A program made the translations under genes and the position numbers. Shown one piece after another: positions 53,162 to 62,905 of a stretch of 64,000 bases of DNA. The notes under the pieces were generated by a model. That model did no database searches. It saw only the letters and a program-made list of their open reading frames with translations, and was not told the origin of the DNA. The stretch is from Glycocaulis sp. (GTDB taxonomy: Bacteria; Pseudomonadota; Alphaproteobacteria; Caulobacterales; Maricaulaceae): assembly GCA_022565665.1 (NCBI GenBank), contig JAIUMI010000005.1:87069-151068 (forward strand). The letters run 5' to 3'. The first letter of the stretch is position 1. Each line of letters starts with the position of its first letter.

Positions 53162-54070
53162 ATGTCCGTACTCGTCAACAAAGACACCAAGGTTCTCGTT
53201 CAGGGCCTCACCGGCAAGACCGGCACCTTCCACACCGAGCAGGCGCTGGCCTATTACGGCACCCGCATGGTCGGCGGCATCCACCCGAAAAAGGGCGGGG
53301 AAAGCTGGACCAGCGGCATGGACGGCGCGGCCTCGCTGCCGATTTTCTCTACCGTGGCCGAAGGCAAGGAGCGCACCGGCGCAACCGCTTCGGTCGTCTA
53401 TGTCCCGCCTGCAGGCGCGGGCGCGGCGATCATCGAAGCCATCGATGCAGGTATGGAGCTGATCGTGTGCATCACCGAGGGCATCCCGGTCATGGACATG
53501 GTGAAGGTCAAGGCCCGCCTCGAAAAGTCGAACTCGCGCCTGCTGGGTCCGAACTGCCCCGGCGTGCTGACCCCCGAAGAGTGCAAGATCGGCATCATGC
53601 CGGGCAACATTTTCAAGAAGGGCTCGGTCGGCGTTGTCTCGCGTTCGGGCACGCTGACCTATGAAGCCGTGTTCCAGACGACGGCTGAAGGCCTTGGCCA
53701 GACGACCGCGGTCGGCATTGGCGGCGATCCGGTGAAAGGCACCGAGTTCATCGACATCCTGGAAATGTTCCTGGCCGATGATGAGACCAAATCCATCATC
53801 ATGATCGGCGAGATCGGCGGCACGGCGGAAGAGGAAGCCGCCCAGTTCCTGCGCGACGAAGCGAAGAAGGGCCGCAAGAAGCCGATGGTCGGCTTCATTG
53901 CCGGGCGCACCGCGCCGAAGGGCCGCACGATGGGCCATGCGGGCGCGATCGTCGCCGGTGGCAAGGGCGATGCGGAAAGCAAGATCGAGGCGATGAAGTC
54001 GGCCGGGATCGTGGTCTCCGACAGCCCGGCGCGCCTTGGCACGACGCTTAGCGACGTGCTGAAGGGCTAG
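53162..54070 (+). CDS. sucD: Succinyl-CoA ligase, alpha subunit
   Basis: A 302-residue CoA-binding subunit: [18 protein letters not shown] at the N-terminus, the [19 protein letters not shown] segment, and phospho-His in [21 protein letters not shown]. Co-transcribed with sucC. The stop overlaps that of the BLUF gene (CTAG at 54067-54070). Downstream transcription into sucAB would have to cross the oppositely oriented BLUF/EAL-like pair. Confidence 0.97.
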   Translation: MSVLVNKDTKVLVQGLTGKTGTFHTEQALAYYGTRMVGGIHPKKGGESWTSGMDGAASLPIFSTVAEGKERTGATASVVYVPPAGAGAAIIEAIDAGMELIVCITEGIPVMDMVKVKARLEKSNSRLLGPNCPGVLTPEECKIGIMPGNIFKKGSVGVVSRSGTLTYEAVFQTTAEGLGQTTAVGIGGDPVKGTEFIDILEMFLADDETKSIIMIGEIGGTAEEEAAQFLRDEAKKGRKKPMVGFIAGRTAPKGRTMGHAGAIVAGGKGDAESKIEAMKSAGIVVSDSPARLGTTLSDVLKG

Positions 54071-54576
54071 CCGCCGCGCGCCTTCAACCGCAGACTCATC
54101 ACCGCATCGACGTCATGAATCTCGGTCAGGCGCCTCAATAGCGTCTCCCTGTCCATCTCCTTCCAGCCACTGCTGGCCCTTGTCGGCAGTGGCACTTCAC
54201 TGGCATTAGCAAAAGCCATGGCCCAGTCGTCGAACAGGCGCTCGCTGGCGGGCTCCTTCAGAAGCACGGTGACTTCGGTGTGACGCCTATCCTCGCAGAT
54301 GCGCGCGTAGATCTCGTCAACGGCAGCCTGCGGCCCTTCCAGCATCTGGATGAAGCGCCCCCGGTCATACACCAGCACACCGGTAACGCCCGCGCGGCGG
54401 TTATGGCGCTCGCACGCGGCCATGATGTCGGAAATCTCGGCGCGGAAATGACCCTGCCCACGCGGTATGGCAACCGCCGACACATAGACCAGACGGATGA
54501 GCCTGGCGGCCTTTGTGCCGGAACCGGGTGCTTGCCCGAGATATAGCTGGCGCTCACGGCGTTCAGGCATGCTCAT
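54067..54576 (-). CDS. BLUF-domain photoreceptor protein
   Basis: A 169-residue protein whose main part is a BLUF (blue light using FAD) domain, about residues 25-125. Visible key residues are the flavin Tyr in [11 protein letters not shown], the Asn in [20 protein letters not shown], the Gln in [21 protein letters not shown] and a Trp/Met in FDDWAMAF. About 24 residues precede and 45 follow the domain; no output domain is attached. The ATG overlaps the TGA of the upstream EAL-like gene (ATGA), so the two are coupled. Blue light probably alters its contact with that partner. Converges on sucD. Confidence 0.87.
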   Translation of the reverse strand: MSMPERRERQLYLGQAPGSGTKAARLIRLVYVSAVAIPRGQGHFRAEISDIMAACERHNRRAGVTGVLVYDRGRFIQMLEGPQAAVDEIYARICEDRRHTEVTVLLKEPASERLFDDWAMAFANASEVPLPTRASSGWKEMDRETLLRRLTEIHDVDAVMSLRLKARGG

Positions 54577-55819
54577 GATGCTCCCTCCGATGCATCCTCG
54601 CGCTCGCCCGGCGTGAACCGGAAAGGCAGGGCGGGCTGTCTGCGTTCTTCTGCAACCGCTTTGCCACTGAGATAATCCGGGCCGATGGCCAGCCAGCCCG
54701 CCAGCGTTACGGGATCATGGCACTCCTCCACGGCCAGCATGATGCGCTGGTGCGTCAGCTTGGCTGCAAATGCCGCCAGCGCCACGCTATGGCGCGCGAA
54801 CACTTCCGGGGCGGGCGCAGAGACGGAGAAGATATCGACCCGGGAATCGTTGAAACGGTCCAGCCGGACGGTACGCGGGTCGATCCGCACCATGATGCGG
54901 CGGGTCAGAGTCCGGGCCAGCCGGCACACCTCGGTCAGACTGCCCATCGGCGCATCCATGCCTGTACCAAGAATGTGCAGGATCAATGCGGAGCGCGTCT
55001 TCTCGTCCAGCGCATTGATCGCGGCCATGTAAGGCAGGCGGTATTTCACCGTCACCAGCGTCTCGAAATGCACGGGTACGGCGAGGGCGCCCGGTGTGCC
55101 CCTGTCTGAGGCTTCCTGCCACGCCCTGCCAGCGGCCATCAGTACGTCACGGTCAAACTCCATGCGCATCGCCCCGCCGCCCTCGCTGGGTGAGAGAACA
55201 TGCCCGCGTACCAATGGGCCGTCGCCGCGCAGGCGGCCGACAGGGTGAACAATGTTCAACGCCGCAAACCCCGTTGCCGATGCCCAGACCGGCTCGAAAC
55301 GCAGCTCGAAGGCGGGCAGGCGGACAGGTTCTGGCGAGCGTGAAGGCGGTATCGGCCTCACGCCTTCATCGACATCAAGCGCGTCCTCCTCTTCCGCAGC
55401 CTCATGGGCGCGTGCGGCCGCGTCCATCGGGTCGGAATGGATGCCGCCAAACAGGTCTGACAGCGCGATGTCCACGGTCTCGGCGTGCAGTCCCAGGCCA
55501 GCGAGATAATCGTGCCAAGGAAAAAGGCCTTCAGCTCAGTCTCGATACGGCGGGTGAAGGCTTCAGCCTCTTCTGCCCGCGACGGGCCGGGCAGGACGAT
55601 AAATCCGTTGGCCGCGCACAGAATAAGATCATCTGACCCGATACGCTTGGAAATGAACTGTTCGCACGTGTCAAAGATGCGTTCCTTCACGCGCGGCCAC
55701 TTGTCCTTGTACTGTGCTTCGAGCACATCCAGATTGATCAGCTGGAGCTGTGTGGTCTCCAGCCGGGCAGCTTCCTTCAGTTTGGGACGGAAGCGGGCCA
55801 GTGTTGACAGAACCGACAT
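54573..55819 (-). pseudogene. Degenerate GGDEF/EAL-like protein, interrupted by a frameshift
   Basis: One gene in two frames. The 5' frame (from ATG 55819, MSVLSTLARFRPKLKEAARL) has a GGDEF-like pattern LQLINLDVLEAQYKDKWPRV and RIGSDDLILCAANGFIVLPG, where the catalytic GGDEF reads ANGFI. The 3' frame (open to 54573) looks like an EAL domain with start LRFEPVWASATGFAALNIVHPV (EAL replaced by ALN) and end RIMLAVEECHDPVTLAG, then AIGPDYLSGKAV. Break: T5 run (complement of 55521-55525). One more T joins ELKAFF to PWHDYLAGLGLHAETVDIALSDLF. Full length about 415 residues. Likely a catalytically dead c-di-GMP-type effector paired with the BLUF protein. Domain calls are by eye. Confidence 0.62.
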
Positions 55820-56172
55820 CACATCACTTGTGCGGAGCTGCGGGCTGTTCGCGCTCCTGACAGGAATTAAAATATTCCAAGCATGAAACTTCAAATTACA
55901 AACAGAAAGACAGTTAACCGCACACTATGCTTTATGTGTTGTTCATGAGTGTGATGGCGTGGCGCAACTGTCCCCGGCCGGTGCGCGGCCGACCAGGCAC
56001 GCCGCGATATCGTGCAGGTGTGCACCACACGAACGTACGTTCGTGCCTATTGCCGTTCCAGAGCACGATTTGCATCCATTTGGGCTTCTCAATTGCGTCC
56101 AACACGCATAGATGTGAAGCCATCCCCCTTGTGCGCCCTTGTGCGCTGCACTCCCTGCCCTGAAGGGCCAAG
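55820..56172. other. Spacer between the GGDEF/EAL-like gene and sucA
   Basis: A 353-base divergent spacer. It holds a perfect 18-bp palindrome at 56028-56045, a GC-rich hairpin-prone stretch (55972-56000), and an AT-rich piece at 55868-55940 that probably contains the EAL-like gene promoter. No coding region is credible. The sucA ATG at 56173 is preceded by TGAAGGGCC. Confidence 0.55.
56028..56045. promoter_or_regulatory. 18-bp perfect palindrome upstream of sucA
   Basis: CACGAACGTACGTTCGTG reads the same on both strands. It lies about 130 bases before sucA and 210 bases before the EAL-like gene start. Size and symmetry fit a TetR-like dimer site; the protein is unknown. Confidence 0.5.
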
Positions 56173-59160
56173 ATGACCGACGCTCGCTCCTCCACGAACC
56201 AGACTTTCCTCGACACTTCTTTCCTTTTCGGCGCCAACGCCATCTATCTGGAAGACATGGCCGCCCGCTATGCCAGCGATCCGGCCTCGGTCCCGGCGAG
56301 CTGGCGGAAATTCTTTGAAGCGGTCGGCGATGAAGCCTCCGCCGCCACGCGCGCTGCGAAGGGACCGGGCTGGAAGCGCAAGGACTGGCCGCGCGAGGCT
56401 AATGGCGAAATGGTCTCCGCGCTGGGCGATATCGAGCGCGCCGTTCCTGCCCTGCCGGAGAAAATCGCCGCCCGCATGGATGGTGCTGCTCCCGCTGACA
56501 TTCACGCGGCCGTCAAGGACAGCATCTCGGCCATCATGCTGATCCGCGCCTACCGCATGCGCGGGCATCTGGCGGCCGACCTCGACCCACTGGGCCTGTC
56601 AGAGCGCGAGCCGCAGCCCGAGCTCGATCCGGGAAATTACGGGTTTGGCGAGGCCGATCTCGACCGCGAGATTTTCATCAATGGCTATCTCGGCCTTGAG
56701 ACCGCGACCGTCCGCGAAATCCTCGACATCCTGCAACGCACCTATTGCGGCACGTTCGGCGTGGAGTTCATGCACATCTCCAATCCGGAGGAAAAAGCAT
56801 GGCTGCAGGAGCGTATTGAAGGGCCGGACAAGGAGATCGCCTTTTCCGACAACGGCAAGAAGGCGATCCTGAGAAAGCTGGTCGAGACGGAAGCCTTCGA
56901 GCGCTTCCTGCACAAGCGCTATCCCGGCACCAAGCGCTTCGGCATTGATGGCGGCGAGGCGATGGTTCCCGCGCTCGAACAGATCATCAAGCGCGGCGGG
57001 GCCATGGGCGTCACCGATATCGTGCTGGGCATGCCCCACCGGGGCCGGCTGAACGTGCTCGCCGCCGTGATGGGCAAGCCCTATCATGTGATCTTCCACG
57101 AATTCCAGGGCGGCTCGACGCTGGGCGAGGACGAGTTCTCGTCAGGCGATGTGAAATACCATCTGGGTTCGTCATCCACGCGCGAGTTCGACGGCAATAC
57201 CGTCAACCTGTCGCTCACCGCCAACCCCTCCCACCTGGAGGCCGTTGACCCGGTGGTGCTGGGCAAGGTGCGCGCCAAGCAGTTCAAATACCGTGTGCAG
57301 CTGGGCGATGATGCCAATACCGCTGAAAAGGTACTGCCGCTCCTGCTGCACGGGGATGCGGCCTTTGCCGGGCAGGGCATTGTGGCAGAATGCTTCGGCC
57401 TGTCGGGCCTGAAGGGCCACCGAACGGGCGGGGCCGTCCACTTCATCGTCAACAACCAGATCGGCTTTACCACCGACCCGAAGGATTCCCGGTCCTCGCC
57501 CTATCCGTCCGACGTGGCGCTGATGGTGCAGGCCCCGATCTTCCATGTGAACGGGGATGACCCCGAAGCGGTCGTCTTTGCCGCCAAGATCGCCACCGAA
57601 TACCGTCAGACCTTCGGCAAGGATGTCGTCATCGACATGTTCTGCTATCGCCGATTTGGCCATAACGAGGGCGATGATCCCTCCTTCACCCAGCCGATCA
57701 TGTACAAGGCGATCGCCGGGCATAAGCCGACCCGCGACCTTTACACCGAACGCCTGATGGATGAGGGCGTCGTCACCAAGGACGAGGTGGATGGCTGGGT
57801 CAGCGAGTTTGAGGCCTTCCTTGATGACGAGTTCGAGCTCGGCAAATCCTACAAGACCAACAAGGCCGACTGGCTGGACGGCGTGTGGGCCGGGTTGGGC
57901 CTGCCCGACGAGGATGACCGGCGCGGCCAGACCGCCGTGGACATGGACCGGCTGAAGGATGTCGGCCAGGCGATGACGGAAATCCCGTCCGGCTACAACA
58001 TCCACAGAACGCTGCAGCGCGTGATCAAGGCCCGCCGCGACGCCATCGAGGCGGGCGAAGGCATTGACTGGGCGACCGCCGAGCATCTGGCCTTCGGCAC
58101 GCTGCTGACCGAGGGCTTCCCCGTGCGCCTTTCGGGCCAGGATTGCGGCCGGGGCACGTTCTCCCAGCGCCATTCCCACCTGATCGATCAGGAAACCCAG
58201 GAGCGCCATACCTTCCTCAATCATCTGAGTGAGGATCAGGCGCGCTATGAAGTGATCGATTCCATGCTGTCGGAAGAGGCCGTGCTGGGCTTTGAGTATG
58301 GCTACTCGCTCTCCGCGCCCAATACGCTCGTGATGTGGGAAGCCCAGTTCGGCGACTTCACCAACGGCGCGCAGGTCATCATCGACCAGTTCATTTCCTC
58401 TTCGGAGCGCAAATGGCTGCGCATGTCCGGCCTCGTCATGCTGCTGCCCCATGGCTATGAGGGGCAGGGCCCGGAGCACTCCTCGGCCCGCCTTGAGCGC
58501 TTCCTGCAGCAATGCGCCGAGGACAATATGCAGGTGGCCAACTGCTCCACCCCGGCGAACTATTTCCACATTCTGCGGCGCCAGATCCACCGGGGCTTCC
58601 GCAAGCCGCTGGTGATCATGACGCCCAAATCGCTTCTGCGTCACAAGCGCTGCGTGTCCGATCTCTCCGAGTTCGGTCCGGGCTCCTCCTTCCACCGCGT
58701 ATTGTGGGATGATGGTGATCAGAGCGTGCGCAAGGACCGGGGCGAGTTCGCCCAGCTGAGCGCCGAACCGCTGGCCGCGGACAAGGATATCCGCCGCGTC
58801 GTGCTGTGCTCGGGCAAGGTCTATTATGATCTGCTTGAAGCGCGCGAGGCCAAGGGCATCAACGATGTCTACCTCTTGCGCGTGGAGCAGTTCTATCCCT
58901 TCCCCGCCAAGTCTATCATTGACGAGCTGAAGCGCTTCCCCGACGCCGACATTGTCTGGTGTCAGGAGGAGCCGAAGAATATGGGCGGCTGGACCTTCGT
59001 GGAGCCCTATCTGGAATTCTGCCTTGAGAAGGTGGGTGGCAAGTCGACCCGTCCGCGCTATGCGGGCCGGGCCGCCTCCGCCTCGACCGCGACAGGGTTG
59101 CTCTCACGCCATCAGGCCCAGCAGAAAGCCCTCGTTGACGAAGCCCTTTCCGACGACTGA
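56173..59160 (+). CDS. sucA: 2-oxoglutarate dehydrogenase E1 component
   Basis: A 995-residue thiamine-diphosphate enzyme that decarboxylates 2-oxoglutarate. Motifs: N-terminal lipoyl-E2-interacting helix region (NQTFLDTSFLFGANAIYLEDM), GMPHRGRLNVLAAVMGKP, the ThDP/Mg site GDDPEAVVFAAKIATEYRQTFGKDVVIDMFCYRRFGHNEGDDPSFTQP (seen in parts), and the C-terminal QEEPKNMGGWTFVEPYLE. Length and order are those of alphaproteobacterial SucA. sucB follows after 30 bases. A palindrome upstream may regulate it. Confidence 0.98.
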   Translation: MTDARSSTNQTFLDTSFLFGANAIYLEDMAARYASDPASVPASWRKFFEAVGDEASAATRAAKGPGWKRKDWPREANGEMVSALGDIERAVPALPEKIAARMDGAAPADIHAAVKDSISAIMLIRAYRMRGHLAADLDPLGLSEREPQPELDPGNYGFGEADLDREIFINGYLGLETATVREILDILQRTYCGTFGVEFMHISNPEEKAWLQERIEGPDKEIAFSDNGKKAILRKLVETEAFERFLHKRYPGTKRFGIDGGEAMVPALEQIIKRGGAMGVTDIVLGMPHRGRLNVLAAVMGKPYHVIFHEFQGGSTLGEDEFSSGDVKYHLGSSSTREFDGNTVNLSLTANPSHLEAVDPVVLGKVRAKQFKYRVQLGDDANTAEKVLPLLLHGDAAFAGQGIVAECFGLSGLKGHRTGGAVHFIVNNQIGFTTDPKDSRSSPYPSDVALMVQAPIFHVNGDDPEAVVFAAKIATEYRQTFGKDVVIDMFCYRRFGHNEGDDPSFTQPIMYKAIAGHKPTRDLYTERLMDEGVVTKDEVDGWVSEFEAFLDDEFELGKSYKTNKADWLDGVWAGLGLPDEDDRRGQTAVDMDRLKDVGQAMTEIPSGYNIHRTLQRVIKARRDAIEAGEGIDWATAEHLAFGTLLTEGFPVRLSGQDCGRGTFSQRHSHLIDQETQERHTFLNHLSEDQARYEVIDSMLSEEAVLGFEYGYSLSAPNTLVMWEAQFGDFTNGAQVIIDQFISSSERKWLRMSGLVMLLPHGYEGQGPEHSSARLERFLQQCAEDNMQVANCSTPANYFHILRRQIHRGFRKPLVIMTPKSLLRHKRCVSDLSEFGPGSSFHRVLWDDGDQSVRKDRGEFAQLSAEPLAADKDIRRVVLCSGKVYYDLLEAREAKGINDVYLLRVEQFYPFPAKSIIDELKRFPDADIVWCQEEPKNMGGWTFVEPYLEFCLEKVGGKSTRPRYAGRAASASTATGLLSRHQAQQKALVDEALSDD

Positions 59161-59190
59161 CCCCTTACCCCTGACCGGAAGCACGAAACC

Positions 59191-60774
59191 ATGAGCACCA
59201 TCACCGTTCCCACCCTTGGCGAGTCCGTTTCGGAAGCCACTGTCGGCACCTGGCTGGTCAAGGAAGGTCAGTCCGTGAAGAAGGACGACATTCTGGTCGA
59301 GCTGGAAACCGACAAGGTGTCGGTTGAAGTGCGCGCGGAGGAAGATGGCGTCATCACCTCCATCGCCGCGCAGGAGGGCGATACGGTGGAGATCGGCGCC
59401 AAGCTGGCCGATTTCGAGGCCGGTGCGTCGGGTGGTTCGAAACCTGCTGCCAAGAAAGACGACAAGGCCGACGCCAGGCCGGAAAAGAAGGCTGAAAGCA
59501 AGAAGGATGACGCCGGGAAGGACGAGGCCAAGTCCGGCGACGACAAATCCGGCGATGACAAGTCCGGTAATGGCAAGTCCGGCGGCGGTGATCTCGTTGA
59601 TGCCAAGGTTCCCGTGATGGGCGAGAGCGTAGCCGAAGGCACGGCAGGCAACTGGCTGGTCAAGCCCGGCGAGGCGGTCGAGATGGATCAGGCGATCCTG
59701 GAGATCGAAACCGACAAAGTGGCCGTGGAAGTGCCCTCACCGGCCGCTGGCGTGCTGGAAGAGACGCTGGTCAAGGAAGGCGACAGCGTGGAGCCCGGTC
59801 AGGTGATCGCGCGCATCCGCGAAGGTGCCTCTGCCGGAAAGTCCGGGAAATCCGAAGCCGCGCCTGCACCGGCCAAGGCCGCGTCCAGTGGCTCTGGCGA
59901 TGTGAAGGCCATGCCGTCAGCAGAACGCGTGGCGAAGGAAAACAATCTTGACCTCTCCAAGGTCGAAGGTACGGGCCGCGATGGCCGTGTGACCAAGGGC
60001 GATGCGCTTGCTGCCCTGTCTGCCCCCGCCAAGGCGCCCGAACCTGCCAAGGCGTCTGCACCGCGCGAGACCGGCGAGCGCGAGGAACGGGTGAAGATGA
60101 CCCGCCTGCGCCAGACCATCGCCCGGCGTCTGAAGGAAGCCCAGAACAGCGCCGCCATGCTGACCACGTATAACGAGGCGGACATGAGCGCGATTCAATC
60201 GCTGCGCAAGGAAATCCAGGAAGATTTCGTCGCCAAGCACGGCGTGAAGCTCGGCTTCATGAGCTTCTTCGTGAAGGCCTGCGTCGCTGCGCTGCAGGAC
60301 ATCCCGGCGGTCAATGCCGAGATCGACGGCACCGACATCATCTACAAGAATTACTACGATATCGGCGTGGCCGTCGGCACCGACCGGGGCCTTGTCGTAC
60401 CGGTCGTGCGCGATTGCGACAGCCGCTCGCTGGCCGATATCGAGAAGGGCATCATGGATCTGGGCAAGCGCGCCCGCGATGGTCAGCTGGGCCTTGAGGA
60501 CATGCAGGGCGCGACCTTCACCATCTCCAATGGCGGGGTGTATGGCTCGCTGATGAGCTCGCCCATCCTCAATGCGCCGCAATCGGGCATTCTGGGCATG
60601 CACAAGATCCAGGAGCGCCCTGTGGCCCATAACGGGCAGGTCGTGATCCGCCCGATGATGTATCTGGCGCTTTCTTATGATCACCGGATCGTGGACGGCA
60701 AGGAGGCCGTGACCTTCCTGGTGCGCGTGAAGGAAAGCCTGGAGAAGCCGGAACGGCTGCTGCTGGATATCTAG
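59191..60774 (+). CDS. sucB: Dihydrolipoyllysine-residue succinyltransferase (E2o) with two lipoyl domains
   Basis: A 527-residue E2. Two lipoyl domains are present: residues 1-77 with ETDKVSVEV and about 135-210 with ETDKVAVEV, each with its lipoyl Lys. Between them is a Lys/Asp/Gly linker with tandem KSGDD units (59530-59585 DNA). A peripheral subunit-binding domain follows (about 236-270: [31 protein letters not shown]), and the catalytic core ends with [13 protein letters not shown] (catalytic His). It transfers succinyl to CoA. The classical E. coli E2o has one lipoyl domain; the doubling is noted as a finding. Confidence 0.97.
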   Translation: MSTITVPTLGESVSEATVGTWLVKEGQSVKKDDILVELETDKVSVEVRAEEDGVITSIAAQEGDTVEIGAKLADFEAGASGGSKPAAKKDDKADARPEKKAESKKDDAGKDEAKSGDDKSGDDKSGNGKSGGGDLVDAKVPVMGESVAEGTAGNWLVKPGEAVEMDQAILEIETDKVAVEVPSPAAGVLEETLVKEGDSVEPGQVIARIREGASAGKSGKSEAAPAPAKAASSGSGDVKAMPSAERVAKENNLDLSKVEGTGRDGRVTKGDALAALSAPAKAPEPAKASAPRETGEREERVKMTRLRQTIARRLKEAQNSAAMLTTYNEADMSAIQSLRKEIQEDFVAKHGVKLGFMSFFVKACVAALQDIPAVNAEIDGTDIIYKNYYDIGVAVGTDRGLVVPVVRDCDSRSLADIEKGIMDLGKRARDGQLGLEDMQGATFTISNGGVYGSLMSSPILNAPQSGILGMHKIQERPVAHNGQVVIRPMMYLALSYDHRIVDGKEAVTFLVRVKESLEKPERLLLDI

Positions 60775-60778
60775 GCGG

Positions 60779-61297
60779 CTAGTGCCGTAGCGGCGGGATC
60801 AGCCCCAGCGCGCGCCAGCAGAACGCGATCGAGAGCCCGAAGACGAGGATGGCGATCACCGCCTCCCCCGCCGAAGGCACACCGCCCAGCAGGTTCAGTA
60901 TCCCGGCGGCGATCCCCGTGCCTGCGAGCAGGGCGATAGTGCCGCGCACCAGCGCGCCGCGGCTGTGCGTGATCGTGACCATGTAAAGCCCGCTGACAAT
61001 GCCGAGCGTGGCCAGTACCGGCGTGGTGGCGGCTACAGTGCCCGCGCTCTGATCGGCCAGCATGCCGCTGATCAGCCAGCCGCCCGCCCCTGCGCCCAGT
61101 GCCACCAGCGTCCAGCGGGCTGCTGTCAGCGCCCACAGGGCGGCCTTGTGGCGCGGCCGGTTATGATCGGAGACGAAGAGCCGCCCGGACAGGCGCGTTG
61201 CGCCGGAATGGCGTCGGCGGGCGTCAGGCACATGCAGCAGCTCGAATATGGCGGAGGCCGCCAGCCCGGCCGCGAGGGCGATGAGAAACGCTTCCAA
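60779..61297 (-). CDS. Membrane protein, unknown function
   Basis: A 172-residue protein, with the start set at TTG 61297 (GAGG upstream); longer starts exist up to 61444 but encode non-conserved, basic sequence. Four to five hydrophobic segments: about residues 2-18, 55-76, 87-107, 115-135 and 145-160. A hydrophilic stretch (VPDARRRHSGATRLSGRLFVSDHNRPRH) lies between helix 1 and 2. No family recognised. Its end is four bases from the sucB stop, so both strands are very compact here. Confidence 0.55.
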   Translation of the reverse strand: MEAFLIALAAGLAASAIFELLHVPDARRRHSGATRLSGRLFVSDHNRPRHKAALWALTAARWTLVALGAGAGGWLISGMLADQSAGTVAATTPVLATLGIVSGLYMVTITHSRGALVRGTIALLAGTGIAAGILNLLGGVPSAGEAVIAILVFGLSIAFCWRALGLIPPLRH

Positions 61298-61470
61298 AAC
61301 CTGCCTCTTGTTCTTACCTGACCCTTCACCATGAAAGGCCGGAGCGGCGCGATGATCAACAGGCCATTTCTTAACGACGCAGATGATTGACGCGCGGGCG
61401 TGCTTGGCTAGGTTGCCTTTCAGCGCCCGGCCCCTCCCCTTCACTCCCCGCCGGGCATGAGGATACTCCC

Positions 61471-62874
61471 ATGGCAGACAGTTATGACGTTGTAATCATT
61501 GGCGGTGGCCCCGGTGGCTATAACTGCGCGATCCGCGCCGGCCAGCTGGGACTGAAGACGGCATGCGTTGAAATGCGCAAGACGCTGGGCGGCACCTGCC
61601 TCAATGTCGGCTGCATCCCCTCCAAGGCGCTGCTGCATGCCTCCGAGCTCTATGAGGCCGCCGGCAAGGAGTTTGCCAGCCTTGGTATCGAGACCGGCAA
61701 GGTATCGATCAACATGGAAAAATTCATGGGCCAGAAGGATGAGGCGGTATCCGGCCTCACCAAGGGTGTGGCGGGCCTTCTGAAGAAGAACAAGGTCGAT
61801 CATATCGAGGGCAAGGGCCACATTGCGGGCAAGGGCAAGGTCGTCGTTACTGCCGCTGATGGCTCGAAAAAGACGCTGGAGACCAAGCATATCGTCATCG
61901 CCACCGGCTCGGAGGTCACTCCGCTGCCGGGCGTGGAGATTGATGAAAAGCAGATCGTCTCCTCCACCGGCGCGCTGGAACTGGACAAGGTGCCCGGCAA
62001 GCTGTTGCTGATCGGGGCCGGCGTGATCGGGCTGGAGCTTGGCTCGGTCTGGCGGCGTCTCGGCTCGGAAGTGACCGTGGTGGAGTATCTCGACCGCGTG
62101 CTGCCGACCATGGACGGCGAGATTTCCAGGCAGGCCAAGCGCCTGTTTGAAAAGCAGGGCATGATCTTCAAGCTGTCGCGCAAGGTGACCGGCGTGGAGA
62201 AGTCCAAATCGGGCCTGAAGGTCACCACCGAAGCGGCCAAGGGCGGCGAGGAAGAGGTGCTGGACGCCGACGTGGTGCTGGTCTGCATTGGCCGGCGGCC
62301 GTACACGGAAGGTCTCGGCCTTGAGAATGTCGGTGTCGAGGCCGACAAGCGCGGCTTTATCCCGAATGATCATTTCAGGACATCGGCCGAGGGCGTGTGG
62401 GTGATCGGCGATGCCACGCACGGCCCGATGCTGGCCCACAAGGCCGAGGATGATGGCGTAGCCTGCGCCGAGCTGATCGCGGGCAAGGCGGGCCATGTGA
62501 ACTATCTGGCCACGCCCAGCGTCGTCTATACGCGCCCCGAGATCGCCAGTGTCGGCTATACCGAGGAGCAGCTGAAGGAACAGGGCCGGGAATACAGGGT
62601 CGGCAAGTTTCCCTTCATGGCAAATTCGCGTGCGCGCACCAATCACGATACGGACGGTTTCGTCAAAGTGCTCGCCGATGCCAAGACCGACGAGATACTC
62701 GGCGGCCATATCATGGGCCCGCATGCCGGCGAGATGATCGGCGAGCTGGCGCTGGCCATGGAGTTCAGGGCGGCATCCGAAGACATTGCCCGCACCAGCC
62801 ATGCCCACCCCACCCTGTCGGAAGCCATCCGCCAGGCCAGCATGGGCGTGGAAGGCTGGACCATGCAGATGTAG
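61471..62874 (+). CDS. lpdA: Dihydrolipoyl dehydrogenase (E3)
   Basis: A 467-residue flavoprotein with FAD motif VVIIGGGPGGYNCAIRAGQLG, redox disulfide GGTCLNVGCIPSKALL, NAD motif LLIGAGVIGLELGSVWRRLG and the C-terminal catalytic HAHPTLSEA (His-Glu pair). It reoxidises dihydrolipoyl groups of E2. It completes the 2-oxoglutarate dehydrogenase set of sucAB. ATG 61471 is chosen since it gives the standard N-terminus MADSYDVVIIGG; AGGA lies ahead. Confidence 0.98.
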   Translation: MADSYDVVIIGGGPGGYNCAIRAGQLGLKTACVEMRKTLGGTCLNVGCIPSKALLHASELYEAAGKEFASLGIETGKVSINMEKFMGQKDEAVSGLTKGVAGLLKKNKVDHIEGKGHIAGKGKVVVTAADGSKKTLETKHIVIATGSEVTPLPGVEIDEKQIVSSTGALELDKVPGKLLLIGAGVIGLELGSVWRRLGSEVTVVEYLDRVLPTMDGEISRQAKRLFEKQGMIFKLSRKVTGVEKSKSGLKVTTEAAKGGEEEVLDADVVLVCIGRRPYTEGLGLENVGVEADKRGFIPNDHFRTSAEGVWVIGDATHGPMLAHKAEDDGVACAELIAGKAGHVNYLATPSVVYTRPEIASVGYTEEQLKEQGREYRVGKFPFMANSRARTNHDTDGFVKVLADAKTDEILGGHIMGPHAGEMIGELALAMEFRAASEDIARTSHAHPTLSEAIRQASMGVEGWTMQM

Positions 62875-62905
62875 CAGGGCGCCTGCTCACAAGGACACGC
62901 GGCTC

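Noticed and set aside
55515-55530. Programmed -1 ribosomal frameshift at the T5 run
   Set aside because: The sequence C-TTT-TTC is not a proper X-XXY-YYZ site for P-site re-pairing, and no downstream stem was recognised; a miscall or mutation is simpler.
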